Source: Canna indica (Eukaryota; Streptophyta; Magnoliopsida; Zingiberales; Cannaceae). From it: a DNA stretch of 64,000 bases. The notes beneath the pieces were generated by a model. That model made no database searches and was not told where the DNA came from. It saw nothing but the letters and a program-made list of their open reading frames with translations. The stretch is taken from contig CP136898.1 in assembly GCA_034359265.1 (NCBI GenBank), forward strand, positions 374,501 through 438,500, read 5' to 3'. This document shows positions 11,499-22,155 of this stretch, one piece after another. The translations under genes and the position numbers were made by a program. Each line of letters starts with the position of its first letter. Position 1 is the stretch's first letter.

Positions 11499-12472
11499 TG
11501 ATATATTTTTGTCATATATTTTTTACTGTTGCAAAAATATTAATTAAATATTTTGAGAGAATTTTTCCATTAAATATATAAAAAACAAACTACTCAATGT
11601 TAGAAGATTGCATTTGGCCGGGGTGTCCATCGGTTACCGGATAGACTCGAAATCGATTGAAGTCTATCTGATTATAGAAATGAACAAAACTTAGATAGGA
11701 TTTGAGATAAAAATTAAGGATTCGATTAAAATTAATTTCGATTTTAGATTCAACATGTCGAGTGCCCAAAAATGAAACTAGAATCGATATCCAGAATTTG
11801 TATCTTAGAACATCTTCAGGTTCCAACAAGGTACCCAGAATCTATAAAAGAACAAATTCCAACAGAGTACTTCGAACATGTAAATGAATATGTTCCAACA
11901 TATATGATACTCTGAACTTGTATTATACCACATGTTTTGAATATGATCCGATTCCAATTTCGATCTCGACACGGTAGGATCCGAGTCCAAAATCTAGGAA
12001 CTAGTCATATACATAATATGGTATGGGTATCATAAAAATATATGGCACCTAGACTCGCTCACACCCATAACGTTTGGTATTTTGTTTGGTAATATTATAA
12101 CGATAAGATGATTCATATTATCATAAAATAATTTGTCGTATTTAATTTACCGCTAAAATATAGTATTGTTTAATTTGACATATTTGTTCAATTAGATGAC
12201 AATTTAATATTATATTATTTGATTTTACATAAAAATACTAAAAAAAATTGTCTAAATTTAGTAGTGTCCTGTCGAAGTGATAGCGTGGATTACCGAAATA
12301 ATCTGAATTATCAATAAAATGTTCGAATCAATCTTAAAATTTTAAAAATAATATTAACAATAGTGCAGATAGATCACTGTTTACTAAACTCCTCCAAAAG
12401 TCAACTTTGATACAGCAGTTGAAGCAATAAATGAAGTAGATATTTTGAAATTTGAAACTAATGAATGTATGT
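11499..12472. other. AT-rich intergenic sequence with a degenerate repeat remnant
   Basis: 11615-12060 contains GGGGTGTCCATCGGT near its left end and CTCACACCC near its right end. It is full of TCGA/ATCG words, suggesting an old hAT-type element without a clear duplication. The remaining bases are plain AT-rich spacer. No gene was seen. Confidence 0.35.
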
Positions 12473-12481
12473 ATATACCTG

Positions 12482-12739
12482 GAATAGAACTTGTACGAGC
12501 GGCCTACTCATATAAGTTTATATGAGCAGGCGGTTCATCTTCCGTCACGTCAATTCAGTACCAATCTCGATGCAATTAAACTCATACTCGAAATTTAAAA
12601 AGCACTTTTTTAATTGCATTCAAAACTCAAATGCAATTGTTTTTATTGCATCGAGATTGGTGCCGAGCTGATGTGGCGAAAGATGAGCGACCTGCTCATA
12701 TAAACTTGTATAAGCAGGTTGATCGTACAAGTTCTACTC
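12482..12739. mobile_element. Mutator-type MITE, older copy
   Basis: A 258-bp element with inverted ends GAATAGAACTTGTACGAGC and GTACAAGTTCTACTC. It shares its body with the element at 20444-20695 (GAGCAGGC...GCTCATCTTCCG near the left; GCATCGAGAT...GCTGA.GTGG near the right). Flanks 12473-12481 and 12740-12748 match at six of nine positions, consistent with a decayed 9-bp duplication. It carries no coding sequence. Confidence 0.75.
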
Positions 12740-13468
12740 ATATATTTATGACCCCAGCTAGGTTTAGGGTTGAATGGGTGGGGTTGGGCTGTTGCTTTGC
12801 TGACCTGTCAGAAAGTGATGTCTCATACTCTCATACAAGTTTTGGCTTCTTTTAATTAGTGGAAGAACCAATTAGCTAAAATAATCCAAGTAAAGCTTCT
12901 CCACCACATGATTGAGGAGCAGGTACATCTTTTTTTATTAGTTATTATATTTGTAATATATCTTCAACGGTCAGAATTTAGTCGAAGAATATAATAATAA
13001 TAATTTATTATTCTTCTGACTACGGCCCGGCCCGGCCCGGTTTGTAAGAAATTGGGATGCAATGATTGCAATTCACACATGTTTTTTTATTCAAATTTAG
13101 TAAATCTAAATTTTAATTGGATAAACAACCATTTATAAATATTTGATTGAATATAAATACGGTTTAAGGATCATTTTTGCTCTCAAATTATTAAAAATAC
13201 GATAAAAATACTCATAAACACTTTTTCAATTAATTTTTACCCTTAAATAAACGAAAATGATTGAAAAATATACTCAAATTATTAGAATTTGGTAAAAATA
13301 CTCTTGAACTTTTTTTGATAGATTTTTTTACTCATAAACAAACAAAAATAATTGAAAAATGCCAGTATTTTTACCCATGTCTAAAGGTAGAAAGAGTTTT
13401 TTTCCTTAGAAATTGATAAAAATACTAGTAATTTTAAACTATTTTCGTTTGTCTAAGGGTAAAAAATA

Positions 13469-14263
13469 GAGAGAAGTGCAGATTTGGTCATATAAATTTT
13501 TAATTTTTTGAACTTTGGTCCTATAAGTTTTATTTTGATATTTTCGGTCATATAAGTTTGCTCTATAGTACAAATTTGGTTTTATCCGTAACGGTCCGTT
13601 AACTCTCTGTCAACGTGGACTAACGTCGTTCATACACGTTGACACATTTGATCCTATAAGTTTCATTTCAAAATTTTCAGTCCTATATATTTGCCTCGCA
13701 GCACAAATTTAGTCCAACATATTTGCCTCATAGCACAAATTTGATTATATATGTGAAAAAATAAACTGCGTTATGTTCATATTGACGGAGTTAATGAACC
13801 GTCATAAATAAGACCAAATCTATGTTACGAAGCAAACTTATATATGTTACGGAGCAAATCTATTTACAGATCAAATCTATCCAGTCCGTCATATAGATTC
13901 CACGACGGTCTATTAACCCCATCAACATGGACATAATGTCATTTATTTTTTCATGGACGAAGAGTTAATGGACCGTCGCGGATACGACTAAATCTGTGTT
14001 ACATGACAAACATATATGACCAAATCTGTTATACAAGACAAATATATAGGACTGAAAATTTCGAAATGAAACTTATATGATCAAATATATCAACGTGCAT
14101 GAACGACGTTAGTCCACATTGACGGAGAGTTAACAGACCGTCACGGATAGGACTAAATCTATACTACAGAGCAAATTTATAGAACCGAAAATACCAAAAT
14201 GAAATTTATAGGACCAAAGTCCAAAAAATTGAAAACTTATAGGACAAAATATGCACTTCTCTC
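13469..14263. mobile_element. Long-TIR Mutator-type element, non-autonomous (795 bp)
   Basis: The ends are GAGAGAAGTGCA and TGCACTTCTCTC. Beyond them the whole left half (GGTCCTATAAGTTT, AACGGTCCGTTAACTCTC, AACGTGGACTAACGTCG) returns inverted and diverged in the right half (CGACGTTAGTCCACATTGACG, GGACCAAAG). It can therefore fold back over several hundred bases. The 10-bp GTAAAAAATA flanks both sides (13459-13468 and 14264-14273), in the 8-10 bp range of Mutator-like transposons. There is no transposase frame. Confidence 0.85.
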
Positions 14264-14273
14264 GTAAAAAATA

Positions 14274-17081
14274 TATCAAAAAATAAGTTTACAAATATTT
14301 TTACTCATTTTTAATAGTTTGAGAATATTTTTCAACTATTTTCATTTATTTAAGGATAAAAATCAATCGAATAAAAATTTAAAAGTATTTTTATCCTATT
14401 TTTAATAGTTCGATAATAAAAATCATTCTTAACCCTGTAAATATTAGGGTAAATATCATAAGTCTACGTATTCGGGTTGATCATCCAACAAGCAAGTGGG
14501 CCACTCCATGCCGTGTCCTTTCTCATCGTCTCGAGGAAGATGACAGGTGACTCGATCAGCTCACGAGACTGTTTAGGTTATCCTCTTCCTTTCAATGCAT
14601 GCAGATTATAGATTACAGATGGGTACAAAGGAGATGTCCCTCTCCAAGCTTGACAAGGATCATTAAACAAGCTAAAGGGATATAAAACCTACTACAATAA
14701 TTGAGCACCCTTTTTCAAATCACATTATATATTACATGAATTCATCCTCTTATATTTTCATCAGCAAAAAAGTATGGAGTGCATTATAGACAAAGCATTA
14801 AAAAACAATATCTTAATTCAGTTCATAGGTTAGACAGTAATGGAGTGTGTTTATTAATAGTAGGCGGCATAATCTATCGGCTTTTAATTATGCAAATCTA
14901 ATCAAATCTTAGGGGAAGGAGACAGCTAGATGCTCGCGGTAGAGTGGAGAACAAGATGAGCCCTAGATTCTCTCCTGCATATATATTAGATCATCTTTAT
15001 CTCATGGCTGCTTAAAATCTAACAAAACCCTTTAGTAATCTTTTTAGATTCTCTCTTTCGTTAGGAATTTAACCTTATTTATAAACTTTCCTTATAAATA
15101 AACAGGTTTTGTGAGAAGTTATATTAGTTGATAAGATTTAATGTTAGTTTTATTGAATTGAATTTGGAAGGACGGAAATCTCAGTTTGATACGTGAAAGT
15201 TAAAAAAGAAAAGAAAAGAAGAACACGAGTAATGGGAGCAATTCAAATTTCAAAGGTGATGGCGATATGATTTTGCGTAAAATAGAAGAAACACGAGGCT
15301 TGTTTGACTTATCTTGTTGTGGCTAATAATTGGGCTAACAACATTATCTACAATTCAAAATATCAAGAAGCTCTTCATCATGATTCATGATGTGATTGCT
15401 ATCGTTAATATTGGTTATTTCATTAATTAAGGAAGCTTTGGCAATTAAGTTTGTTGTTTCCTCGTGCTTCATGTCGTGAATATAAGAATTATTATTGAAG
15501 TGCTCGATATTTTGAACAATTTTCAAAATCAATAATAAAATAATAGAATCATAAATGTTTTATTCGAAATTAAAAGACATGACATATTCAAATAAAAATA
15601 TTAAATTTTTCTGACTCATGTGTTTAAAAATTCTTCTAATACTCTATTTAATATGCTCACGATGGTTGTTGAAATTATAATTCATAATATAATAAGTAAT
15701 TAGCAAAATTATTAGACAAATTTTTAAGAAAATATATCAACTCAGGTTTAAAACATCAACCATTTTCCATTGGTTTATTATAAAATAGTATAATCATAAA
15801 ATTTTGAACATTTTTCAAAATCAATAATAAAAATAAATGAAATTCTAAAATCTATAGTAAGAAGCTTAAATTTCTTAGCAGTATCGTCATTTTTTTTGTA
15901 TTTCTAAATACAATTTCTGTCATTTTACAACTTAAATATTTTTAAAATATTTTTGAATGACTTGAAATAAAATATTTTTATTATACTCAACATGAATTTA
16001 TATTTAGTAATCCATATTAGTTTTTACTATTTAAATTATTAAAATTATATATTCTTACAATTAAAATTTTATCCATTTACAAGCTAAAATTTTCTCAAAA
16101 ATAAATAAATATGATTTTCTCTATTTTACAATTCAACATGAATTAAATTTTTATCCATTTTACGACTTAAAGATATTCTAAAAAATCTTTTAATATGACT
16201 TTCTCCATTTTATAACTTAACATGAATTAAGTTTTTCTCCATTTTAAGACTTAAATACTTTCTCAAAAATCTTTTTAAATATGATTTTCTCCATTTTCTA
16301 ACTTAATATTAATTTACTTTTAGTGATCCATATCAGGACTTTTAATATCTTTTTAGTGGTTAAATGTTTTTAGTAGTTAAAATTATCATTTCTTAGTTTG
16401 AACGTATTTATGTAAATTTTTAATTTTTATGACTAAATTATTATTTTATTAGTATTTTAGTGCAAAAGTTTTAAGTACCTAAATTTATATTTTTTCATTA
16501 ATTATGGCATAAATTTAATTTTATCAATTTGTATATTTCCTTAACTATTGCATCAATACAATTTATGCACTAAAAACAATAGATTAAAAATTTAACAATA
16601 CTATAATTTTAACAACTAAAAAGTATTTAACTACTAAAATGCTGATATTTATTATTAGAAATAAATTTATATTATGCATAATAAATTAATATTTTATCTT
16701 AAATCACTCAAAGACTTTTTGAAATGAAGAGCACAATATTTAGAAATGAAAAAAAAAAATCGAAAAATTACATATGACGCTTTTAATTTTCAAAATTCCA
16801 AGTTTACTTTTAAATGAAAATGCTGACATTCATACATAATATAGGAAAAATAAATAAATAGAATTATTTGGAAATCTTCCTAAAAATTCAAGAAATACAA
16901 TTACTGAAATATCTCCTAAAAATAAGACATATGAAGTTATATTAACTATTAATATGACTAATTAATTAAAAGTATTAGATAAATAAACTTTAGGAATATA
17001 TACCTGAAACCGGCTATTTGCTTCTCTTCTCCCCCACAAAACCCAACTCCCATCTCTCGCTCCACTTCGCTTCATCCCAGG
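14274..17081. other. Very AT-rich spacer upstream of the PB1 gene
   Basis: No gene is recognisable. 14274-14450 resembles sequence on the left flank of the MULE (TTTTTACTC and AATAGTT words). 15900-16320 holds a degenerate tandem repeat. The last 80 bp should contain the PB1 gene leader, which has C/T-rich sequence typical of a 5' UTR. Confidence 0.5.
15905..16325. repeat. Degenerate tandem repeat, period about 85 bp
   Basis: The phrase TTCTCCATTTTA..ACTTAA recurs near 15918, 16070, 16118, 16152, 16205, 16237 and 16298. It is followed in several units by CATGAATTAA and by AAAAATCTTTT-like sequence, and pairs 16118/16205 and 16152/16237 are both about 85 bp apart. It is well decayed, and its origin is unknown. 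Confidence 0.6.
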
Positions 17082-19116
17082 ATGGAAACCGTGGCTGCCG
17101 CTCCAGGAGGTGGCGGCCTTGCTTATGCTGACTCCGTCGAATCCTCCCCGCGCTCCCGCGGCGGCGACTCCTGGGACGAGCCGCCCTTCTCCTCCGCCGC
17201 TGCCGCTGGCCGCCTCCGGTTGATGTGCAGCTACGGCGGCCGCATCTTCCCTCGGCCCACCGACAAGTCCCTCTGCTACCTCGGTGGCGAGACCCGCATG
17301 GTCGTCGTCGACCGTCACTCCTCCCTCGCTGACCTCTCCGCCAAGCTATCCCGAACCCTCCTGGGAGGCCGCCCCTTCACCATCAAGTACCAGCTTCCTA
17401 ACGAGGACCTCGACTCCCTCATCTCCGTCGCCACCGACGAGGACCTCGAGAACATGATCGAAGAGTACGACCGCATCCTTAACGCCGCAGCTTCCGGTGG
17501 CGGCTCCGCTCGCTCCTCCCGCCTCAGGCTCTTCTTGTTCCCCTCCAAGACGGAGACGTCGCCCACGTCCTCGATCGGGTCGCTGCTGGATGATTCCAAG
17601 TCCGATACTTGGTTCGTGGACGCGCTCAATAGCGCCATGGGACTAGACGGCATCCACCGCGGCCTCTCCTCGGACTCTGCCTCCGTCAACTGCCTCCTCG
17701 GCCTCGAAGACGACACCTCCGCCCACTCCCGTGGCGGCGGCGGCGCAATCGGCGCCTCAGGTGTCGGCGGCGGCGGCGGCGCCCCCCACTCGGAGCGGGC
17801 CGAGCAGCTCGTCTCGTCCGGCAAGCTCGTTCGTCAGGGCCAGGATATCCACTCCGTCCCGGACTCGCCGATGCTCGACACCACCTCCTCCTTTGGATCA
17901 GCCTCTTCCGTCCCTTCTCTCTCCAATCTTCCGCCTATCCGTGTTCGCCCTGACGACCGCCCATCCGATCCCCGGACCGCCGCCCTCGATGACCACTTCG
18001 CCCACATGAACTTCTCCTCCGGTGCCACAGTACCCGGAGGCGGACAGAGAGTGGACGACGATTTCAAGGAGTCATCTTACGCTACCCAGCATCAACCTCC
18101 TCAGCCAATCTCTCATCCAGCCTCTACCTTGTCCATCTCCCCCAACGAAAATACTACCAGGCCTTTCTCCTCTGATGACGACAAGTTCGACCATGCCGGC
18201 ATCCGAAAGCCGCTGCAACAGCCTCCAAAACCAACGCAGATCGAAGCTCCCATCACCGACTCGGATTCAAGGTATTGATCCTTTTTTTCTCCCAACTACG
18301 AATAAAAGTTCCAATTTTTGAGGAGATTTTCACAGAAAAAAATTGCTCCTTTTCTCTTTTTATAGAACGATGTATTTGAATGCCACCTCTGATCCGAAAC
18401 GAGAACTCCCAGTCCATTCGGATCCCAGCTATCACTTTCCGGTTTCGGTCACTGATGCCGCCTGTTACCAGTTGCCGCCAATGCAACCGGAGCAATTCCA
18501 AGAGCATCATCTTCTTCGTCAACAACAGCAGCAACAATACATCCCAGCAAATCCCCATTACATCCACCATCCTGCCACTGGTGGTGTCATCCCTATCGCC
18601 TCATACTACCAAGTTCCAGCCCACACTATCCAGCAATCACCACAATCCCACCCTTACGATCCTCAAATTCCCATGTACTACTACCCTGTTCGGCCGAATC
18701 CACCATACAATTTGTCAGCTGCGCAGCCAGGGTTGGGCGACCCTAATTCAATATCTTCAGCAGCAAAGTCTGCCATGCCTGTTCCTCGAGTCCCCGTGAA
18801 GCCTGAATTGCCTGCGAATTTGTATAGGACCGCAGCCCCAACCCCTGCGAATTTGCATTCCCCGCTGATCCATGTTCCCACCACCGATCAAGCCCACCCC
18901 TACGCTGCTGGAATGGGGTATCACGTGATGCCGCAACAACACCATCTTTCGCAGTCCCCCGTAACCATGGCTAATTATCCTTATGAATTTGCTGCCGACC
19001 AGGGCCGCCCTCAGATGTACTACTCTCAGGCTGCTCCGCAACCGGCAATAGCTCCTCAGTGTCAGCCCTTGAGCTCGGGAGCACCAGCTGATGCCAAGGC
19101 GACGAGAGCATCATGA
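17082..19116 (+). CDS. PB1-domain (octicosapeptide/Phox/Bem1p) protein, PAL OF QUIRKY-like family
   Basis: Two exons, 17082-18271 and 18366-19116, give 646 residues. The PB1 domain spans about residues 44-155: it starts GRLRLMCSYGGRI and carries an acidic OPCA motif about 103-130 (YQLPNEDLDSLISVATDEDL). It can thus present an acidic face to a partner PB1 domain. No kinase, Aux/IAA or DNA-binding domain follows. The rest is low-complexity: Gly/Ser-rich in the middle, Gln/His/Pro/Tyr-rich at the C-terminus. This matches the plant PB1-only scaffold family that includes PAL OF QUIRKY. Cellular role is inferred from family only. The start is the first Met of the frame, after a C/T-rich leader. A possible AATAAA poly(A) signal lies at 19386-19391. 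Confidence 0.93.
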
Positions 19117-20434
19117 TCCCAATTGCAGAACTTTGTCGAAGTAAGGAGGTGAAGAAAAAAAGAGAGAAGAGGTTTTGCTTGGTGCGAATTGAATTATCGT
19201 ATACTCTTATTTTCATAGATAGTCCAATTACTATGAGTTATATTAATCAAGCTATGTCATTTGGTGTGTTATTGTGTTCTTATGATGTCTATGGTGATAG
19301 GAATAAACGAAGTGGGGTTCATCAATGTGCTCTGAGTCCATTTAAAGCAGATAACTATTATGTTGGTCTTGAATTGTTGTGAATCAATAAATTTATACAT
19401 CAGTATTTTGAATACAATCTCAGATCATACGCAAGTATTTAATACCTGTTTCATATCAAACATATATCTCTGTTGTTTGATATATTTCCATGCTGGTCCG
19501 GAGCTCCACGATGAAATGGTCGCAGCATTTGGACGATTTCCTTTTCGAAGTTCTCACAATCTGCATTGAAGATTATGCCCTGTTGTGGAAAAGAGAAGCA
19601 CCAGTTGCTCATTAAGTTTTATGCTGTCTCCATCACTTTTGAATAAGAATCCCCGCACCTGTACCTACCTCTATGGTTTCACATGGAAAATAGAAATGAC
19701 ATTGACGTAACTTTTGTGGAGAGATTATTTGTTGTACGAGCTTCTTCCTTTGCGTTGCAAACAACTACGTAGCCTGTTCATCTCCTCAAGTCTGATGTGT
19801 GTGTCAAACTGTAGTCTGATAGTACCATCCAACCTGGATCACAGTCAGCATTGCTCTCATTAGGATTGTATTTTATTTTGCAGAACAAAAGAGCCAGTTG
19901 AATTGCAGCACTTTCTGGTACTTGTGAGGTTCACGTGAGATGTTCTCTCTTTAGCAGGGACTCATGAGTCATGAGCTAGCTGTATCCTCCCATGGGGATG
20001 GCGCAGACTCAGACATGAAGCATCTTGGTGTAGCCTCGACACATGCTGAGCTCGTGGAGAGGAAGCAGAACAGCCTGGTTCTGATGATGTGCTACCACAT
20101 CATCGATTATTCCGATGGCATTTAAGGCTGACGAGGATTTCGCACTTCTTCAGCTTTAATTTGGATTCTCCCCTGAATGATCATTATATTTAGTGTTCCT
20201 TGGGAACTTGTTGGGATTACAATTCTCGTATACCTGTTGCAGAGTTGCAGGTTCAGAAGTCTATAAACAAAAACTATTTTTTACTTGACCTGGATGATCT
20301 GCCATGGATTTTCTTTTCTTAGAAGGAAGCATGTGATTGAGATGGAGCTTGTGCTGACTGGCTTTGGATCCCCTTCAATGACTGTTCCGGAGGGCGTGTT
20401 GGAAATGCTTCCGGTCAATTGGTCAAAGGTGAAG
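19117..20434. other. 3' flank of the PB1 gene
   Basis: It contains the presumed 3' UTR (AATAAA at 19386-19391) and then spacer sequence with only short open frames. No domain, RNA gene or repeat terminus was recognised. Confidence 0.5.
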
Positions 20435-20443
20435 GCTTTTACA

Positions 20444-20695
20444 GAATAAAACTTGTATGAGCGGCCTGCTCAGTTTTTATGAGCAGGCCGCTCATCTTCC
20501 GCCACATCACGTCAGCACGTATCTCGATGCAGTATTTGAGTTCGAGATGCAGTCTGACGTGCTACTCATACGAGTTTTTGACTGCATCCAGAACTCAAAT
20601 ACTGCATCGAGATACGTGCTAGGCTGACGTGGTGGAAGATGAGCAGCCTGCTCATATAAACTTGTATGAGCAGGCCGCTCATACAAGTTTTATTC
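20444..20695. mobile_element. Mutator-type MITE with perfect 9-bp target duplication
   Basis: A 252-bp element with ends GAATAAAACTTGTATGAGCG and CGCTCATACAAGTTTTATTC, which are perfect inverted repeats that extend inward as GGCCTGCTCA. GCTTTTACA flanks it exactly on both sides (20435-20443 and 20696-20704), the 9-bp duplication diagnostic of Mutator-like elements. It is the same family as 12482-12739 but far better preserved, so it is the younger insertion. It has no coding capacity. Confidence 0.93.
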
Positions 20696-20704
20696 GCTTT
20701 TACA

Positions 20705-21632
20705 TGGATTTATGCTGCATTGGAGTGAACAGCTCTCTCTTCTTGGTAGGTGTGCATGCTCGCCTCAAGTTGCTTCCTGGGGGCTTTGGACCACTGAATC
20801 TAATCATCTTTTGACCGTTTGTTAGATTGGGACGTTCTCCACTTGTCGTTGAGGGCCAGGGGCCCAGGAGCACTGCACTTGGGAGAGTGGTTTGGTGGAG
20901 AAAGCACAAGGTTTAGACTTTAGAGTTTAGAGTTTAGAGCATCCATCCGGGAATGCCATTTTCTTCCGTCTTGAATGATCCACAGGCATTGTGCTTCACC
21001 TTTATCAAATGTCACGATTTATTTGGTGTGCCTTCGGAACCTGCGGATGTTTGGTTGAGTCATTGGGTGACTGTTGTTGACTATTAGCTTCCTCAAATAT
21101 TTCTAAAAATGTTCAGTTAATCACAAGATAAATATTGACATCTACTAGCTAGCAAACAGCTTAACCAAATCATCTCAAATTGTTGCTTGGTTATCTTTGA
21201 ATCAATAGACAAATGGTTCCGAATCAAACTGAATAAGCCAATGCCTATCTCAACTTAGACATAATCTGCTATGAGAAAATATATGGGCAACTGGTCAGAT
21301 TTAGTCCAGAAGTGCCAAGGCTGCAACAATTTTTTTTTGTGTTTTGCATCACTCAAAGTGTGAGCTCGATACCCTTATTTTCTAATGTTAAATAGTTCTG
21401 ATAATGGTTTTGCATATTATCGGGATTAATAATATGCAGCAATTATTTTCATTCTTTCCGTGTGCATTAATCTTTCTGATTTGTAAAATTTGACCTTTTT
21501 TGAACCTAAACTTTTCCACTCTAAACAAAAGCACACACTCTATAATGCTCAGTCGCACTGAAAACTTCCATGGATCAAAGGTTGCCAATGTCTTACCATA
21601 TTACACTACTTATTTTGATGATAAGACATATA
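20705..21632. other. Intergenic spacer
   Basis: A short direct repeat (TTTAGAGTTTAGAG near 20920) is visible. No gene, RNA or transposon end was recognised. Confidence 0.5.
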
Positions 21633-22152
21633 GGGCCCTGTTTGGTACCTTGTATAAATCTCATGTATAGTATTATAATACTATACAGTTATAGTATTAG
21701 GATAATACTATACAGTGTTTGAGAAATGTATTAACTAATACCTGCACTAAAAATAGTATCTCATAAACTGCCATAAGGTGTATTAGTAATACATTCTCAA
21801 AGTTCTTCATTAGCCTGCACTAGAACTTTTAATATTTTGGATACTCATTTTATCTCCGGTCAAAAATTTAAAAATATATAAACATATTTTAAAAAATAAA
21901 TTTAATTTATAAAATATTTTTAATGATAAAATATATTATATAATATATTATATTATATTATTATAATATTATAGTGTATATTATTATATATTATATTATA
22001 CTACATTACATTATATTACATTACATTACATTATATTATATTATATTATATTAGTCAATACATATTAGTACTATACAGTACATGTGTGCACCAAACATTG
22101 TATAATAATAGTACAATACATGCTAATACTATACGATGTACCAAACGAGCCC
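21633..22152. mobile_element. PIF/Harbinger-like MITE
   Basis: A 520-bp element with terminal inverted repeats GGGCCCTGTTTGGTAC (left) and GTACCAAACGAGCCC (right), flanked by ATA on both sides. The interior is made of TATTA/TATAC words (ACTATACAGT, ATTACATTATATT) and can form extended hairpins. GGGC-TGTTTGG termini with a 3-bp duplication are typical of Tourist/Harbinger MITEs, whose usual duplication is TAA/TTA. The ATA flank makes the superfamily call slightly less certain. Confidence 0.8.
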
Positions 22153-22155
22153 ATA

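Noticed and set aside
13026..13041. GGCCCGGCCCGGCCCGG run
   Set aside because: Short GC word resembling hAT MITE interiors, but no inverted ends or duplication found around it.
17315..18067. Minus-strand frames over the PB1 exon
   Set aside because: Antisense shadows of a GC-rich coding exon with no domain.
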